From Nannobrachium achirus (taxonomy: Eukaryota; Chordata; Actinopteri; Myctophiformes; Myctophidae), in contig OY997642.1 in assembly GCA_963921795.1 (NCBI GenBank), positions 64,227,140-64,291,139 on the forward strand: a DNA stretch of 64,000 nucleotides, written 5' to 3'. The notes beneath the pieces are model-generated. The model made no database searches. It was not told where the DNA came from and was given only the letters and a program-made list of their open reading frames with translations. Shown piece by piece: positions 35,583 to 43,045 of the stretch (the first letter of the stretch is position 1; each line of letters starts with the position of its first letter). The translations under genes and the position numbers were made by a program.

Positions 35583-37166
35583 GACTTTATTAGATGTTTG
35601 CATAGGAAAAGGTACAGTTTCATCATGGTACAGTTCACTGGTACAAGGTCAACTAAAAGGAGATCCTAGAAAAGCACTTGGCTTATTTACACAGGAAGTA
35701 TTGCATATAACATTGAATGACAGACGGATAAATGGTTGAAATGGTTAATGTATGTTTTATAATATACTACTCAAAGAAATGAAGGCAACAAAATGTTCCC
35801 TTAATGTATTTGAATTTATTTGAGTATAGTATACTGTAGTACTGCTCAAAGATATCTCAAAGAATTAAGGGAACATTGTGTTCCCTTCATTTCTTTGAGC
35901 AGTTGTATAATACTTGATATCTGCAAAGTAACTAGTGACTAAAGTTTTCTAATAGTGGAGTAAAAGTATATTTTCCTCTGAGATGTATTGGAGTAGAAGT
36001 AAAAGTACTGGAAACTGGAAAAGTACCTCAAAACCTTACTTAAGCTAATCTACAAGTCCATTTAGAACACTTGTTCTCTAAAATAGCAAGATCTACAGGT
36101 CCATTTAGAACAGTGGTTCTCTAAAATAGCAGATCTACAAGTCTATTTAGAACAGTGGTTCTAAAATAGCAGATCTACAAGTCCATTTAGAAGAATGGTT
36201 CTAAAATAGCAGATCTACAAGTCCATTTAGAACAGTTGTTCTCTAAAATAGCAGATCTACAAGTCCATTTAGGACTGGTTCTAAAATAGCAGATCTACAA
36301 GTCCATTTACAACAGAGGTTAACTAAAATAGCAGATATACAAGCTCACAGAGCATCATGGCGTGCTTTGACCTATTTTGTGTCCTTCCTGAGATCTACTG
36401 GCGCACACAGACACACACACGCGCGTGCACATACCACACACGCGCGCACACACAAACGCACGCACCCACGCACACAGCAACTAAATAATAAATAACACAT
36501 TCTTCTTATTGCTGTTGTTGTGTAAATGTTGATCCAACACAGTGACACCAGGTGTAAAGTGTTTCATTAGTTGAGATATTTTGTCATGTGTTTTTTCTCA
36601 CAGATTCCTGTCAACTTTCACTGGATGAAAACACAGCAAGCAACGAGCTCATCCTGTCAGAGGAGAACAGGAAGGTGACTAGTATATACCGAGACCAAGG
36701 TCGTCCTGAACATAAAGACAGATTTACCTCTAGGCCTCAGGTGTTGAGTAGAGAGCCTCTGTCTGACCGCTCTTACTTTGAAGTAGAATGGAGTGGAGGG
36801 GGTGTTTACGTAGCAGTCAGTTATAAAGACATCAGCAGGGAGGGGAGATCATCATGGTTTGGATACAATAAGATTTCCTGGATGTTAGTTTACGATGGTT
36901 CATCCTACAGGTTCAGACACAACAACACTCTGACTGACCTGTCAGGACGTCCCTCCACAGTGGGGGGTGTGGCTAGGGGGGTTTGGGGAGTGGACGTAAA
37001 TCAGAGAAATGGTTCTGTGTCTTTTTACAATGTTGATAAGAACACTCTGACCCTCCTCCATACAGTAAAACACACCTTCACAAAACCTCTCTATGCAGGG
37101 ATAATGGTTGGTGGTACTGGATCTACAGCAGAGGTCTGTAAGATCTGGTATTCAGAGAGCAGCTAA
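21096..37166 (+). CDS. RIPK3-like kinase - NZF zinc finger - B30.2 fusion gene (in-frame TAG after kinase)
   Basis: Ten or eleven exons join in compatible phase. They are 21096-21256, 23619-23961, 25987-26126, 26225-26274, 26542-26697, 28802-28884, 29607-29684, 30058-30222, 30762-30813, optionally 32151-32180, and 36604-37166. The kinase domain has a GSGGFG loop (residues 27-32), VVIK Lys48, HMD (151-153) in place of HRD, and DFG 171-173. It ends with LMTRCWDHEPDKRP and AAVCEVL, closest to RIPK3 from memory. A HOIL-1/RBCK1-like NZF (about 340-392) and a complete PRY-SPRY of about 187 residues follow. Codon 310 is TAG, so as sequenced the protein stops after the kinase at 309 residues; without that stop it would be about 596 (606 with the 30-nt exon). 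No RHIM motif is seen. RIP kinases signal in cell death and NF-kB pathways, and NZF domains bind ubiquitin; the combined role is inference. Confidence 0.7.
21262..21480. repeat. ~60-bp tandem repeat in kinase-gene intron 1
   Basis: About four copies of a unit containing GATTGATATGAGACGATTAA and CATAAAGATAAATAATATGA. Confidence 0.85.
21487..21875. repeat. CArG-box dispersed repeat in intron 1
   Basis: It contains CCATATATGG at 21620-21629 and 21694-21703 and CCATATTTGG at 21781-21790. It matches the inverted complement of 46800-47105 closely, including the outer GACGCC/GGCGTC ends. Confidence 0.75.
21912..22085. repeat. ~44-bp tandem repeat
   Basis: Four copies of a unit with ATATAGTGAGTTCCGTC and CAGACAGTACAAAGGCAG. 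Confidence 0.9.
22640..22850. repeat. Dispersed-repeat fragment related to the CArG-box family
   Basis: It shares CACACTAA, TTTTATG, TCATCAATATTAA and CCTGGGAATGCC with the copies at 20716 and 46720. No perfect CArG box is left in this copy. Confidence 0.5.
23020..23384 (+). mobile_element. Tandem pair of tRNA-derived SINEs
   Basis: Two copies (about 23020-23165 and 23230-23384) share AGCCTGAAGCCTCAAAAGTC and a tRNA-like head. The second has the better preserved head, with TGTGATGGTTAAGAT (A box region) and GGGTTCGAAACC (B box). Confidence 0.75.
23549..23592. repeat. (TCTG)n microsatellite
   Basis: About ten TCTG units just upstream of the second coding exon acceptor, contributing its pyrimidine-rich tract. 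Confidence 0.9.
23619..23961 (+). CDS. Kinase gene exon: hinge to catalytic loop
   Basis: The acceptor CACCAG gives a start at 23619, or 23628 if the second AG is used (three fewer residues). It encodes ELMERGSLQSLQ (hinge), WPLAFRLAHQVALAMDFL (helix E) and HMDLKPDNILLD (catalytic loop). The donor GTATGT begins at 23962. A 39-nt tandem copy just downstream offers a second donor at 24001. Confidence 0.85.
24113..24182. repeat. (ACGC)n(AC)n microsatellite
   Basis: A tetranucleotide run grading into a CA run in intron 2 of the kinase gene. Confidence 0.95.
24846..25140 (-). mobile_element. LINE 3'-UTR fragment
   Basis: ATAGATAGATACCTTTATTATCCC at the left end (plus strand, shown as its two halves ATAGATAGAT and ACCTTTATTATCCC) is the inverted tail of a fish LINE. 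CCCAGAGGC and the following CAGCACAGCA recur near 32520 in modified form. Confidence 0.5.
25148..25950 (+). mobile_element. Non-LTR retrotransposon 3' end (C-terminal reverse-transcriptase region plus 3' UTR)
   Basis: A 198-codon frame (25148-25744) reads LQTAQNKIIRVLFCLPPRAH, WLKVADRVQHLAMGLVYKIH and MWNTLSQALKESLASFKIGM, the C-terminal tail of a CR1/L2/Jockey-type LINE protein. The 3' UTR (25742-25945) recurs as truncated tails at 10905, 35548 and 63425. It is 5'-truncated and inserted in kinase-gene intron 2. Confidence 0.75.
25987..26126 (+). CDS. Kinase gene exon: DFG and activation segment
   Basis: The acceptor CAACAG is followed by IADFGLCTVS, GGTLSYTPPEAFED (activation segment to APE-like PPE) and SYDVY. 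The donor is GTGAAC at 26127. It enters in phase 0 and leaves 2 nt. Confidence 0.85.
26225..26274 (+). CDS. Kinase gene exon: helix F region
   Basis: A 50-nt exon between TCATCAG and GTGCAG, reading YGILLWTILTGDRPYP. Confidence 0.85.
26346..26520. repeat. ~45-bp tandem repeat in a kinase-gene intron
   Basis: About four units containing CTCCACACTCTCCTAT and AACATCAGGGTC. Confidence 0.9.
26542..26697 (+). CDS. Kinase gene exon: C-lobe end
   Basis: The acceptor CCTGTAG and donor GTCAGT bracket a 156-nt exon reading FRIKRGDRPLL and LEDLVELMTRCWDHEPDKRP, the conserved C-lobe arginine motif. Confidence 0.85.
26736..28425. mobile_element. Non-autonomous hAT element (1.69 kb) with perfect 8-bp duplication
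   Basis: TIRs TAGTGATGCGCGGGC and CCCGCGCATCACTA lie between identical CATTGTTC repeats (26728-26735 and 28426-28433). GC-rich subterminal arrays of GCGGGCGGG follow. A nested element (about 27207-27966) is shared with 62008-63215. No transposase frame is seen. It sits in the intron between kinase exons 26542-26697 and 28802-28884. Confidence 0.85.
28690..28790. repeat. Triplicated pseudo-acceptor segment before the TAG exon
   Basis: TTCAGAATGCATTGAAGTG and two close variants occur three times immediately upstream of the true TTTCAGAATGTGTTGAAGTG at the exon start, so the acceptor and first codons have been copied in tandem. Confidence 0.8.
28802..28884 (+). CDS. Kinase gene exon carrying an in-frame TAG
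   Basis: The acceptor AATTTCAG and donor GTATGT (28885) define an 83-nt exon reading ECVEVTSRVFSRHEEG and AAVCEVLK, then TAG (28879-28881) and one more codon CTG before the donor. Phase in and out agree with the neighbours. The TAG could be a real terminator of a kinase-only protein, a nonsense mutation (CAG to TAG is one change), or a sequence error. Confidence 0.7.
28886..28946. repeat. (TACTG)n microsatellite
   Basis: About twelve pentanucleotide units begin at the 5' splice site of the TAG-bearing exon. Confidence 0.95.
29035..29515. repeat. 46-bp minisatellite, about ten copies
   Basis: The unit contains GATCCTATAGTTTACTGAGA and GCTACGCTGTCTCTCTGCAT. Copies are nearly identical, so the array is recent. 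Confidence 0.95.
29607..29684 (+). CDS. Linker exon between kinase and NZF
   Basis: A 78-nt phase 0/0 exon between GTGACCAG and GTCAGT. It encodes NTSEEQAEPEDVETD, an acidic linker with no recognised domain. Confidence 0.65.
30058..30222 (+). CDS. NZF (RanBP2-type) zinc-finger exon, HOIL-1/RBCK1-like
   Basis: A 165-nt phase 0/0 exon between CCTACAG and GTAACT. The zinc ligands follow C-x2-C-x10-C-x2-C in WSCKVCTFLNKPMRPGCKMC, with the Thr-Phe pair that contacts ubiquitin in NZF domains. The following RPEMYQAPDVYEP and ALALAQYQQ resemble the helical tail after the NZF of RBCK1, which binds linear ubiquitin. The resemblance is from memory and should be tested by alignment. Confidence 0.8.
30541..30640. 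repeat. (GACA)n microsatellite
   Basis: About 24 tetranucleotide units with two interruptions. Confidence 0.95.
30762..30813 (+). CDS. Basic linker exon
   Basis: A 52-nt exon between AATCAAACAG and GTACAG, reading KVSKSPWKSDTKPKKLK. It leaves 1 nt, matching the B30.2 exon. Confidence 0.65.
30852..31353. mobile_element. MITE with TTAA duplication
   Basis: The ends AGCTATACTGTGTAA and TTACATAGTACAACT are imperfect inverted repeats flanked by TTAA (30848-30851 and 31354-31357). The GC-rich interior has no gene. Confidence 0.7.
31500..31790. repeat. Two adjacent minisatellites
   Basis: A 33-bp unit with CATTAAAGATGTTTAATGTC repeats about five times (31520-31665). It is followed by two copies of a 48-bp unit with AACATCTATCAGGAGACCAC (31705-31785). 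Confidence 0.9.
32151..32180 (+). CDS. Possible 30-nt cassette exon
   Basis: Strong splice signals (GTGTCTCCAG and GTGAGT) bracket 30 nt that keep phase 1 and add ten residues. Inclusion is optional; the downstream exon is in frame either way. Confidence 0.35.
32190..32345. repeat. ~35-45-bp tandem repeat
   Basis: Repeats of TGATTGGTTCACTGCTTT / TTACACAAAGCCTTCATG. Confidence 0.85.
32620..33250. repeat. Repeat-rich intron segment with ~60-bp tandem unit
   Basis: At least three copies of TTTTAGCAGGTAGGGCCAC with GTAAGTATTCAGGCAGGTAG (32930-33065). The outer part may be an old LTR or MITE but no boundaries are evident. Confidence 0.6.
33470..33975 (-). repeat. Second copy of the ~500-bp dispersed repeat (inverted)
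   Basis: It matches the reverse complement of 12060-12539 in order, with expansion of the CA/TG tract and of an ACGGTGAACGCGACGC unit. Confidence 0.75.
34205..34645. repeat. ~310-bp-spaced direct duplication
   Basis: Segments 34205-34330 and 34516-34645 share ACTGTTGCTCTCTAAATTGC and AAGCGAGCAGGGGACA. The surrounding TTACAACCTCAA / CTACACTCGCAA text is a looser repeat. Confidence 0.8.
34802..35445 (-). mobile_element. LINE C-terminal fragment with frame change
   Basis: On the minus strand one frame reads VEEFKFLGLHISEDLT, KKAQQRLYFLRKLKKAG and TAWYGGCTDLN. The homology then continues in another frame with RVVRTAERISG and LYNERCVKKAQGIIKDLHR, so there is a frameshift near 35180. This is the end of a fish non-LTR reverse transcriptase. 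Confidence 0.75.
35548..35740 (-). mobile_element. 5'-truncated LINE tail with (GATT)n
   Basis: A GATT tetranucleotide run (35550-35580) is followed by GAAGACTTTATTAG, ACAAGGTCAACTAAAAGGAG and TTATTTACACAGGAA, the inverted tail of the LINE at 25148. Confidence 0.7.
36045..36350. repeat. Tandem array of hairpin half-units
   Basis: Seven copies of a roughly 45-bp unit AAATAGCAGATCTACAAGTC plus CATTTAGAACAGTGGTTCT. The unit is one arm of the dispersed hairpin family, here amplified head-to-tail just upstream of the B30.2 exon. Confidence 0.9.
36604..37166 (+). CDS. PRY-SPRY (B30.2) terminal exon
   Basis: After a TTTCTCACAG acceptor the exon reads SCQLSLDENTASNELILSEE (PRY), then FEVEWSGGGVYVAVSYKDIS, SSWFGYNKISW and YAGIMVGG (SPRY), ending in TAA at 37164-37166. 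The domain is full length and intact. B30.2 domains of this type form the C termini of fish TRIM and NLR proteins. Joined to the preceding exon it starts DSCQLSL, the usual PRY entry. A separate gene starting nearby is possible but no alternative first exon is evident. Confidence 0.85.
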
Positions 37167-37465
37167 ACACTGTACAGCAGAGGTCTGTAAGATCTGGTAG
37201 TCAGAGAGCAGCTAAACACAGTCAAATGAAAGGTTCCAAGTAGAACCTGAACTGGTTCTTCACAGTGATGTCAGAGCAGAACCATCCATCAGTGGTTCAT
37301 GTTCATATTGAGTACCCCCAGACAAGAACTTGTTTTGTTTAATTGTAAAAAAAAAAGTGTATATATAGTATGTGATGCGATGTGAGCTTGTAGATCTGCT
37401 ATTTATCCTTTTTTTGTTTTTCTTAGCCTGTTTGGCATGTTGATGACACGTCATTCATTCACTCA

Positions 37466-37469
37466 CTCA

Positions 37470-37560
<91 letters not shown>
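37466..37560. repeat. (ACGC)n(AC)n microsatellite
   Basis: A tetranucleotide run grading into a CA run in the 3' UTR. Confidence 0.95.
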
Positions 37561-37562
<2 letters not shown>

Positions 37563-37772
37563 TTGCAATTGCTACTTTGTGGGGACATTACACATAGTCT
37601 ACTATCTTTGTGGGGACATTCCATTCATTTTTAACCCTAACCCTAACCCTAACCCTTAACCTAACCCCTAAACACCTTGTGGGGACGTATTAATTTGTCC
37701 CCACTTGGTTTTTTCCTCCGATTGTACTATATTTGTGGGGACATGAGGTCCCCACAAAGTAGCAATTCCCTG
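37561..37772. mobile_element. Foldback MITE with interstitial telomere-like repeats
   Basis: TTGCTACTTTGTGGGGAC and GTCCCCACAAAGTAGCAA are inverted ends. The interior has CCCTAACCCTAACCCTAA-type repeats at 37634-37665. CA arrays flank both sides. Confidence 0.75.
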
Positions 37773-37773
37773 T

Positions 37774-37890
<117 letters not shown>

Positions 37891-37971
37891 CTTCCATGTG
37901 CTTCCATGTGGTTCATTCAAAGCTGTACAACTTGTAGAGCAGATATATTCATTCTGCTGTTGAATGTCATG

Positions 37972-37977
37972 AATAAA
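37972..37977 (+). terminator. Candidate polyadenylation signal AATAAA of the kinase-B30.2 gene
   Basis: AATAAA lies about 800 nt after the TAA and is followed by ACTGATGG and a T-rich stretch. The intervening 3' UTR contains CA microsatellites and a telomere-like MITE. Confidence 0.5.
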
Positions 37978-38454
37978 ACTGATGGTAAAAAATTATGAAT
38001 TGAGATGAAAATACTTTGTTGTTTTGTATTTATTTATTTATTATAAAAGTCATATTATTACGCTCCGCGCGTCTCCAGACTCTTCTCCCTTCCCTAAAAC
38101 ACGATGATCTTTGACTATGCTTTTTTTTTTATCTAGCACCTCTGCTGGAACACTCCATCATCGCAGCGCATGTGCAATACCCCAGCAGAAGGCTGGGGTA
38201 TGGCCCCGTAAACATTCCTCTTTTTAACGTCCATTCTAGAAGGAAAGGAAACACGTTACGCCGGGGACACGCCATGACCGGCCATAACGCTCACCATGGG
38301 AGCCAAAACTCATACCGTGTTATGAAATCATGAACAAACACTATTTATGAACGACTGAGACCTTTGTCATATAATCTGTTCAGGAATATAAAAGAAGGCA
38401 TATCACAGGTTGTTTTCTAATCACTTCAAAATTGTGAAACACTCAAGTAAAGTA

Positions 38455-38748
38455 CAAACCATAGACACAGAAAGGTAGACGCCTCCTCCGCTCTGGGGCG
38501 TTGGTCAAAGAGGACTGGCAATTTTCCGGAATTCTGAAGGACACTTCCTTGGGCGTCACAGAATGGGACGCTCGGTAGGCCAATCAGATGCGGGACTGTC
38601 ACTGGACTGGCGGGACTCCCTCTTTCGCACAGCAGGGGGCAGAGTGCCTTCCAGAGTTCCACAGTTCTCCGCCAGTCCTGTTTGACCAGTCACGCCAATG
38701 AACTGCAGTGGCGGAGGAGGTATCCAGCTTTTTATATCTGTGGTACTT
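38455..38748. mobile_element. MITE with ~65-bp inverted ends
   Basis: CCATAGACACAGAAAGG...CCTCCTCCGC and, inverted, GCGGAGGAGGTATCCAG...ATATCTGTGG face each other. Both ends also share GGTCAAAGAGGACTGGC / GCCAGTCCTGTTTGACC. Confidence 0.65.
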
Positions 38749-38749
38749 T

Positions 38750-39450
38750 GTTCTTAAGTACAGTATTTAAGTAAATGTAGGCTACAAGTTACTTTACACA
38801 AGTGTTTACACTGCAGCTAATGGCGGCGGGCCCTGCAGGTTGTCGCTAAGGAAATCAGTCGACCATCAGAATGAAGCAAAATGGTGATAATTAACTCTAG
38901 CAACGCTTTGGACGTTCCCGTTCGCCCCATTTTTCCCGGCGGCGCGATGCCAATAGTACGTTCTTTGGCTCGTTCTTTTGTACCTTGGTTTGATGTCTGT
39001 AAACTGATGAGGGGTCTGAGTAGGGCAAAAGTGTGATGTGTGACAGACGTGACGTGACGCGACGTGACAGTAGAGCCCTGCACGGGCCTGAAATGTGGGG
39101 CCCGGCTCGGCCCAGGCCCGTGGAATTAAAGGTGTATTCAGTGATAAAGAAAGTGGCCGGGGGTCATCTTGTCCCTTACTGGCCTTACAGCGTGGAAATG
39201 TTTTGTTTTTAATAGATTTTTTACACCATTATAATGTTCTCGTTTTGATCATTAGACCCAATCACTGAATATCGCTAGGCCTACGTCTCTAGCTTCAGGA
39301 TATGTATGATACTGATTTACTACGAGACTGTGGCATTTTATGAGTTCAGTTGTTTACAATCCAGGCATTTAGCAGATGTTCTTAACAGAAAACATTGTGG
39401 TCAGAGATAGTATGTACAGCCCTTAAGCTGTGCTCGTCTTGCGCTCTGAT
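38750..39450. other. Gene-free stretch
   Basis: No gene is visible. A GACGTGACGTGACGCGACGT run (39046-39066) and a GGGCCCGG-rich repeat fragment (39075-39125) are present. Confidence 0.4.
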
Positions 39451-39454
39451 TAAA

Positions 39455-40560
39455 AGAAAGAAGTCAAAAGACAACACAAGTACACTCTGGATAAAATCAG
39501 ATCAGGCTGGGAGGCGGAATTAGGGGAAGCTATCCCTGATGACATTTGAAATCAAGCCCAAACTCAAGTGAATGGCAGTACCCCGTGTGCCCGGCTTAGC
39601 TTGATACAATTGAAGGTTGTACACCGCTCTCACTACTGCAAAACTAAACTTTCTAGAATATACTCCAGTGTGGATGACAGCTGCGACCGATGTCACACAT
39701 CCCCTGCAAACTTAACCCATATGTTTTGGTCATGCCCTCAACTAGAGAGGTACTGGTCTACTGGATCGCAATATTTAGACATATATCACAAATGTTATTG
39801 CGACCGTCAGGTCGCAGTTACTGGCAAAACCTCGACCAGCTGTCCGTCCGTCCGTCAGTCCGTCTGTCACACGTCACACGTCACACTTTTGCCCTGCTCA
39901 TATCTCCGCAACCGCTGCCCCGATCCATGCCAAATTTTGTACACACACTCCTTACCTGCCAAACCACAACCTCCATTCATTCTCACATGGCCCTCGTCTA
40001 GCGCCACCATGAGGCCGATTCTTGCAAAACACATTTTTTGGACACTGCTCCTACAATTTTTGCCCTAAAATCACGCAAATCGGTACACAGCATGCACAGC
40101 ACTCATCTCATTAACATGGATCTGTCCCATTTAGCGCCACCTTCAGGCCGATTTTTTCAAACACATTTTTGGACACTGCTCCTACACATTTTGGCCTAAA
40201 ATCATGCTGCGACCTGACGGTCGCTTATCTCCCGATTAGGGAGTCTTACTCGTTATAAACTTACAGCCTAACCCTGTAACAGCTATTTTTGGTGTACCGC
40301 CCAAAGAACTTCCTCATAATAAAATAACGTATAATGGTATTGCCTTTCTAACACTGTTAGCACAGAGAAAAGTCCTCCTAGAGTGGAAGTCCCTGTGTGC
40401 CCCTAAGCTAGATCTATGGCTGAAAGACGTAATGCTATATTAAACTAGAGAAAATCGAATTTGACTTACAAGGGATCCCAGGTGGATATATGTCCAACTG
40501 GGGCCCTATAATAAATGATCTTACCAGTCTGACAAGACTGTCTGAAGACACATAAGACTG
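39455..40560 (+). mobile_element. L1/Tx1-type LINE C-terminal fragment, split by an insertion
   Basis: The frames read VVHRSHYCKTKLSRIYS, CDRCHTSPANLTHMFWSCPQ (zinc-knuckle-like CxxC...H...C of L1-type ORF2 tails), and after the insert FGVPPKELPHNKITYNGIAF and LLEWKSLCAPKLDLWLKD. Stops and the insertion make it non-functional. Confidence 0.75.
39798..40252. mobile_element. Non-autonomous element with GCGACC palindromes, inserted in the LINE
   Basis: GCGACCGTCAGGTCGCAG near the left end and CTGCGACCTGACGGTCGC (40207-40224) near the right end are perfect inverses. The right end continues CTCCCGATTAGGGAG, a hairpin, then TCTTACTCG. GTTAT occurs at both junctions and may be a 5-bp target duplication. 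Confidence 0.6.
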
Positions 40561-40796
40561 ACAGCACTGACCTAGTCGGGGACCCCCCACCTATCGCAGA
40601 CTCTGTTGTTTATTGGCTTATTATTTTTGTTGACTGTTTCATCTTAAGTGTTGGGTACTTACTGTTCTCTGAGTTAAGTGTTTTGTAGCGTACTGTATTG
40701 TCTGTTTTTAGAAGAAAAAAATAAAAGAAGCATAATACTGTATCTATCACACTGCCCTACTATACTGTTTATGATGAATGCTGAATACAAATTATT

Positions 40797-40830
40797 AAAT
40801 AATAATAATAATAATAAATAAATAAAAAGT
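40797..40830. repeat. (AAT)n microsatellite
   Basis: A short AAT/AAAT run. Confidence 0.85.
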
Positions 40831-41034
40831 AAATGACAGTCCAGTCCAGCGCTCCGATACCGCACCACAGTAACTGGTGTGATCTACAAATAGCAGATAT
40901 ATCTACAATTAACGATCTGCTATTTTTGAAAAGTCGTGAAAACGTGTGCAAATCTTTGAATATATGTATTTTTTAAGCGAACATTTGTAGCTCAAATGTT
41001 GCTTCTGGGGCATCCCTGGAACGAAATATTTTGA

Positions 41035-42780
41035 GATGGGGGTCCGTGGCCAAATACATATATCATCATATCCATAATAATCATAGGCTATATGGCTATA
41101 GAGATTAACTCACGTGAACCGAAAATGTCCTAGTTTCACTGATAGATTATAGCAATGCTAGATTAGGCCTACAATGATAGATCACAGGGATTAATTGATG
41201 ATCCCAGGGTTAATAAAGGTGAGGGTTGAGCCATTTATATCAAGTGGGGATTATCGTCACCTCTATTGTCATAAAGACCACATCTCGATGGCCCATTGAT
41301 GGGTGACAAGTGGTTTTAAAGGATTTTGAGTGGATTACAGGGGATTAACCGATGATCCTAGTGTTGGGTGGGTTGAGCCACTTAATCAAGTTAAATCCAT
41401 ATGAAATGGTAGAAACTAGCAGTTTAATGTCTGTTGATTATAGTGACAAGACATCAGAAAATAAAATGATGTCTTAACCTGTGAACTAATAAAACATCTT
41501 AATTAACTTGTCCATTTGTATTTGTATTTTACTTTCAAATCTATCAATCTCAGTTGCTTAAAAAACATGGATTGTAGGCCTACTTGAATGCAAACAATGT
41601 TCATTGATCCTAAAATGCCAATGAAAAAATAATTTACAAAAAAAAAGAAAAAAAAGAAAGAAAGAAAAGACAATTTGTGTAGTATTAGGCTCCTGCCCCA
41701 CATTCATGGGGGGCCCGCAGTGAATCCTTGTACCCAGGGCCCAGAATTTGGTGTGACACCCCTAATCATCACTATCCTCATCATATCCATAATAATCATA
41801 GGCTATATGGCTATAGAGATTAACTCACGTGAACCGAAAATGTTGTCCTAGTTTCACTGATTATAGCAATGCTAGATTAGGCCTACAATGATAGATTACA
41901 AGGGATTAATTGATGATCCCAGGGTTAATCAATAATTAGGCGTGGGTTGAGCCACTTACAGTATATCAAGTGGGGATTATGGTCACCTCTGTTGTCATAA
42001 GGACCACGTCCCAATGGCCCATTGATGGGTGACAAGTAGTTTTAAAGGATTTTGAGTGGATTACAGGGGATTAACTGATGATCCTAGTGTTAATCAATGA
42101 TTAGGCGAGGGTTGAGCCACTTAGTCAAGTTAAATCCATTGAATATGAAATGGTAGAAACTAACAGTTTAATGGCTGTGGATTATAGTGACAAGACATAA
42201 TAAAATAAAATTGACACAAAATGTGAAACCTTAACCCGTGAACCAATGAAACATCTTAACGAACTTGTCAATTTGTATTTGTATTTTTCTTTCAAATCTA
42301 TCAATCCTCAATTAAAACAACATGGATTGTAGGCCTACTTGAATGCAAAAAAAAATCATAGTCCCTAAAATTCCCATGAAAAAATAATTTACAAAAAAGA
42401 GAAAAAAATAAATAAATAAGAAAAGACAATTTGTGTAGTATTCGGCTACATTCCAAATGGGACATAGCCTATACTGCTTAAGTCAATTAAAGCAACCAAA
42501 TAAACAATCTAAAAATAAAAATAAGAAATAAAATAAAATAAAAAATGTCAGGTCCATGTTACGAAATATCAGAGATTCAACTATAAGTGCCCACCCCCCC
42601 CTCCCCTAATGTCAAGAGATGTGGGTTTCAGCCTTGACATTGAATTATTGGGGATTATCGTCACCTCTATTGTCATAAGGACCACGTCCTAATGGCCCAT
42701 TGATGGGTGACAAGTGGTTTTAAAGGATTTTGAGTGGATTACCGGGGATTAATTTGATGAGCATAGTGTTAATCAATCAT
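41035..42780. repeat. Triplicated GGATTA-rich block upstream of wnt8a
   Basis: Copy 1 is about 41060-41690 and copy 2 about 41790-42440. A partial copy 3 (42640-42780) abuts the promoter region. Shared landmarks are AGTGGGGATTAT, GGCCCATTGATGGGTGACAA and TTTTAAAGGATTTTGAGTGG. GGATTA occurs at 41188, 41248, 41332, 41342, 41903, 41974, 42058, 42068, 42179, 42652, 42736 and 42746, all on the plus strand. Confidence 0.85.
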
Positions 42781-42847
42781 TTTAAAAATCCATTTTCACA
42801 GTGAAATGTTAGCGACGAGACAACATGTCAATCTAATGGAACAACCG

Positions 42848-42855
42848 TATAAATA
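42848..42855 (+). promoter_or_regulatory. wnt8a: Candidate TATA box of wnt8a
   Basis: TATAAATA lies 136 bp upstream of the ATG. A start of transcription around 42878-42885 would give a 5' UTR of about 100 nt with no intervening ATG in the first part. Confidence 0.55.
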
Positions 42856-42983
42856 TCACCAGTCTTCAGCCTTCAGACATTCAGTATCCTTTCTCTCTCA
42901 CGGAACACACACCCTGGATACTAACTAAATAACTTAATTACTTATATTTTTTTGGATATTTTCCTTTGGACAACAAACGACCT

Positions 42984-43045
42984 ATGGAACTAAAACTTCA
43001 CTTCATTCTGTCCACGTTCGGTCAATTTCACTTTGCAGCAGCTTG
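42984..43045 (+). CDS. wnt8a: wnt8a exon 1
   Basis: ATG at 42984 and GTAAGT donor at 43046. It encodes [20 protein letters not shown], a short signal-peptide-like segment. Confidence 0.85.
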
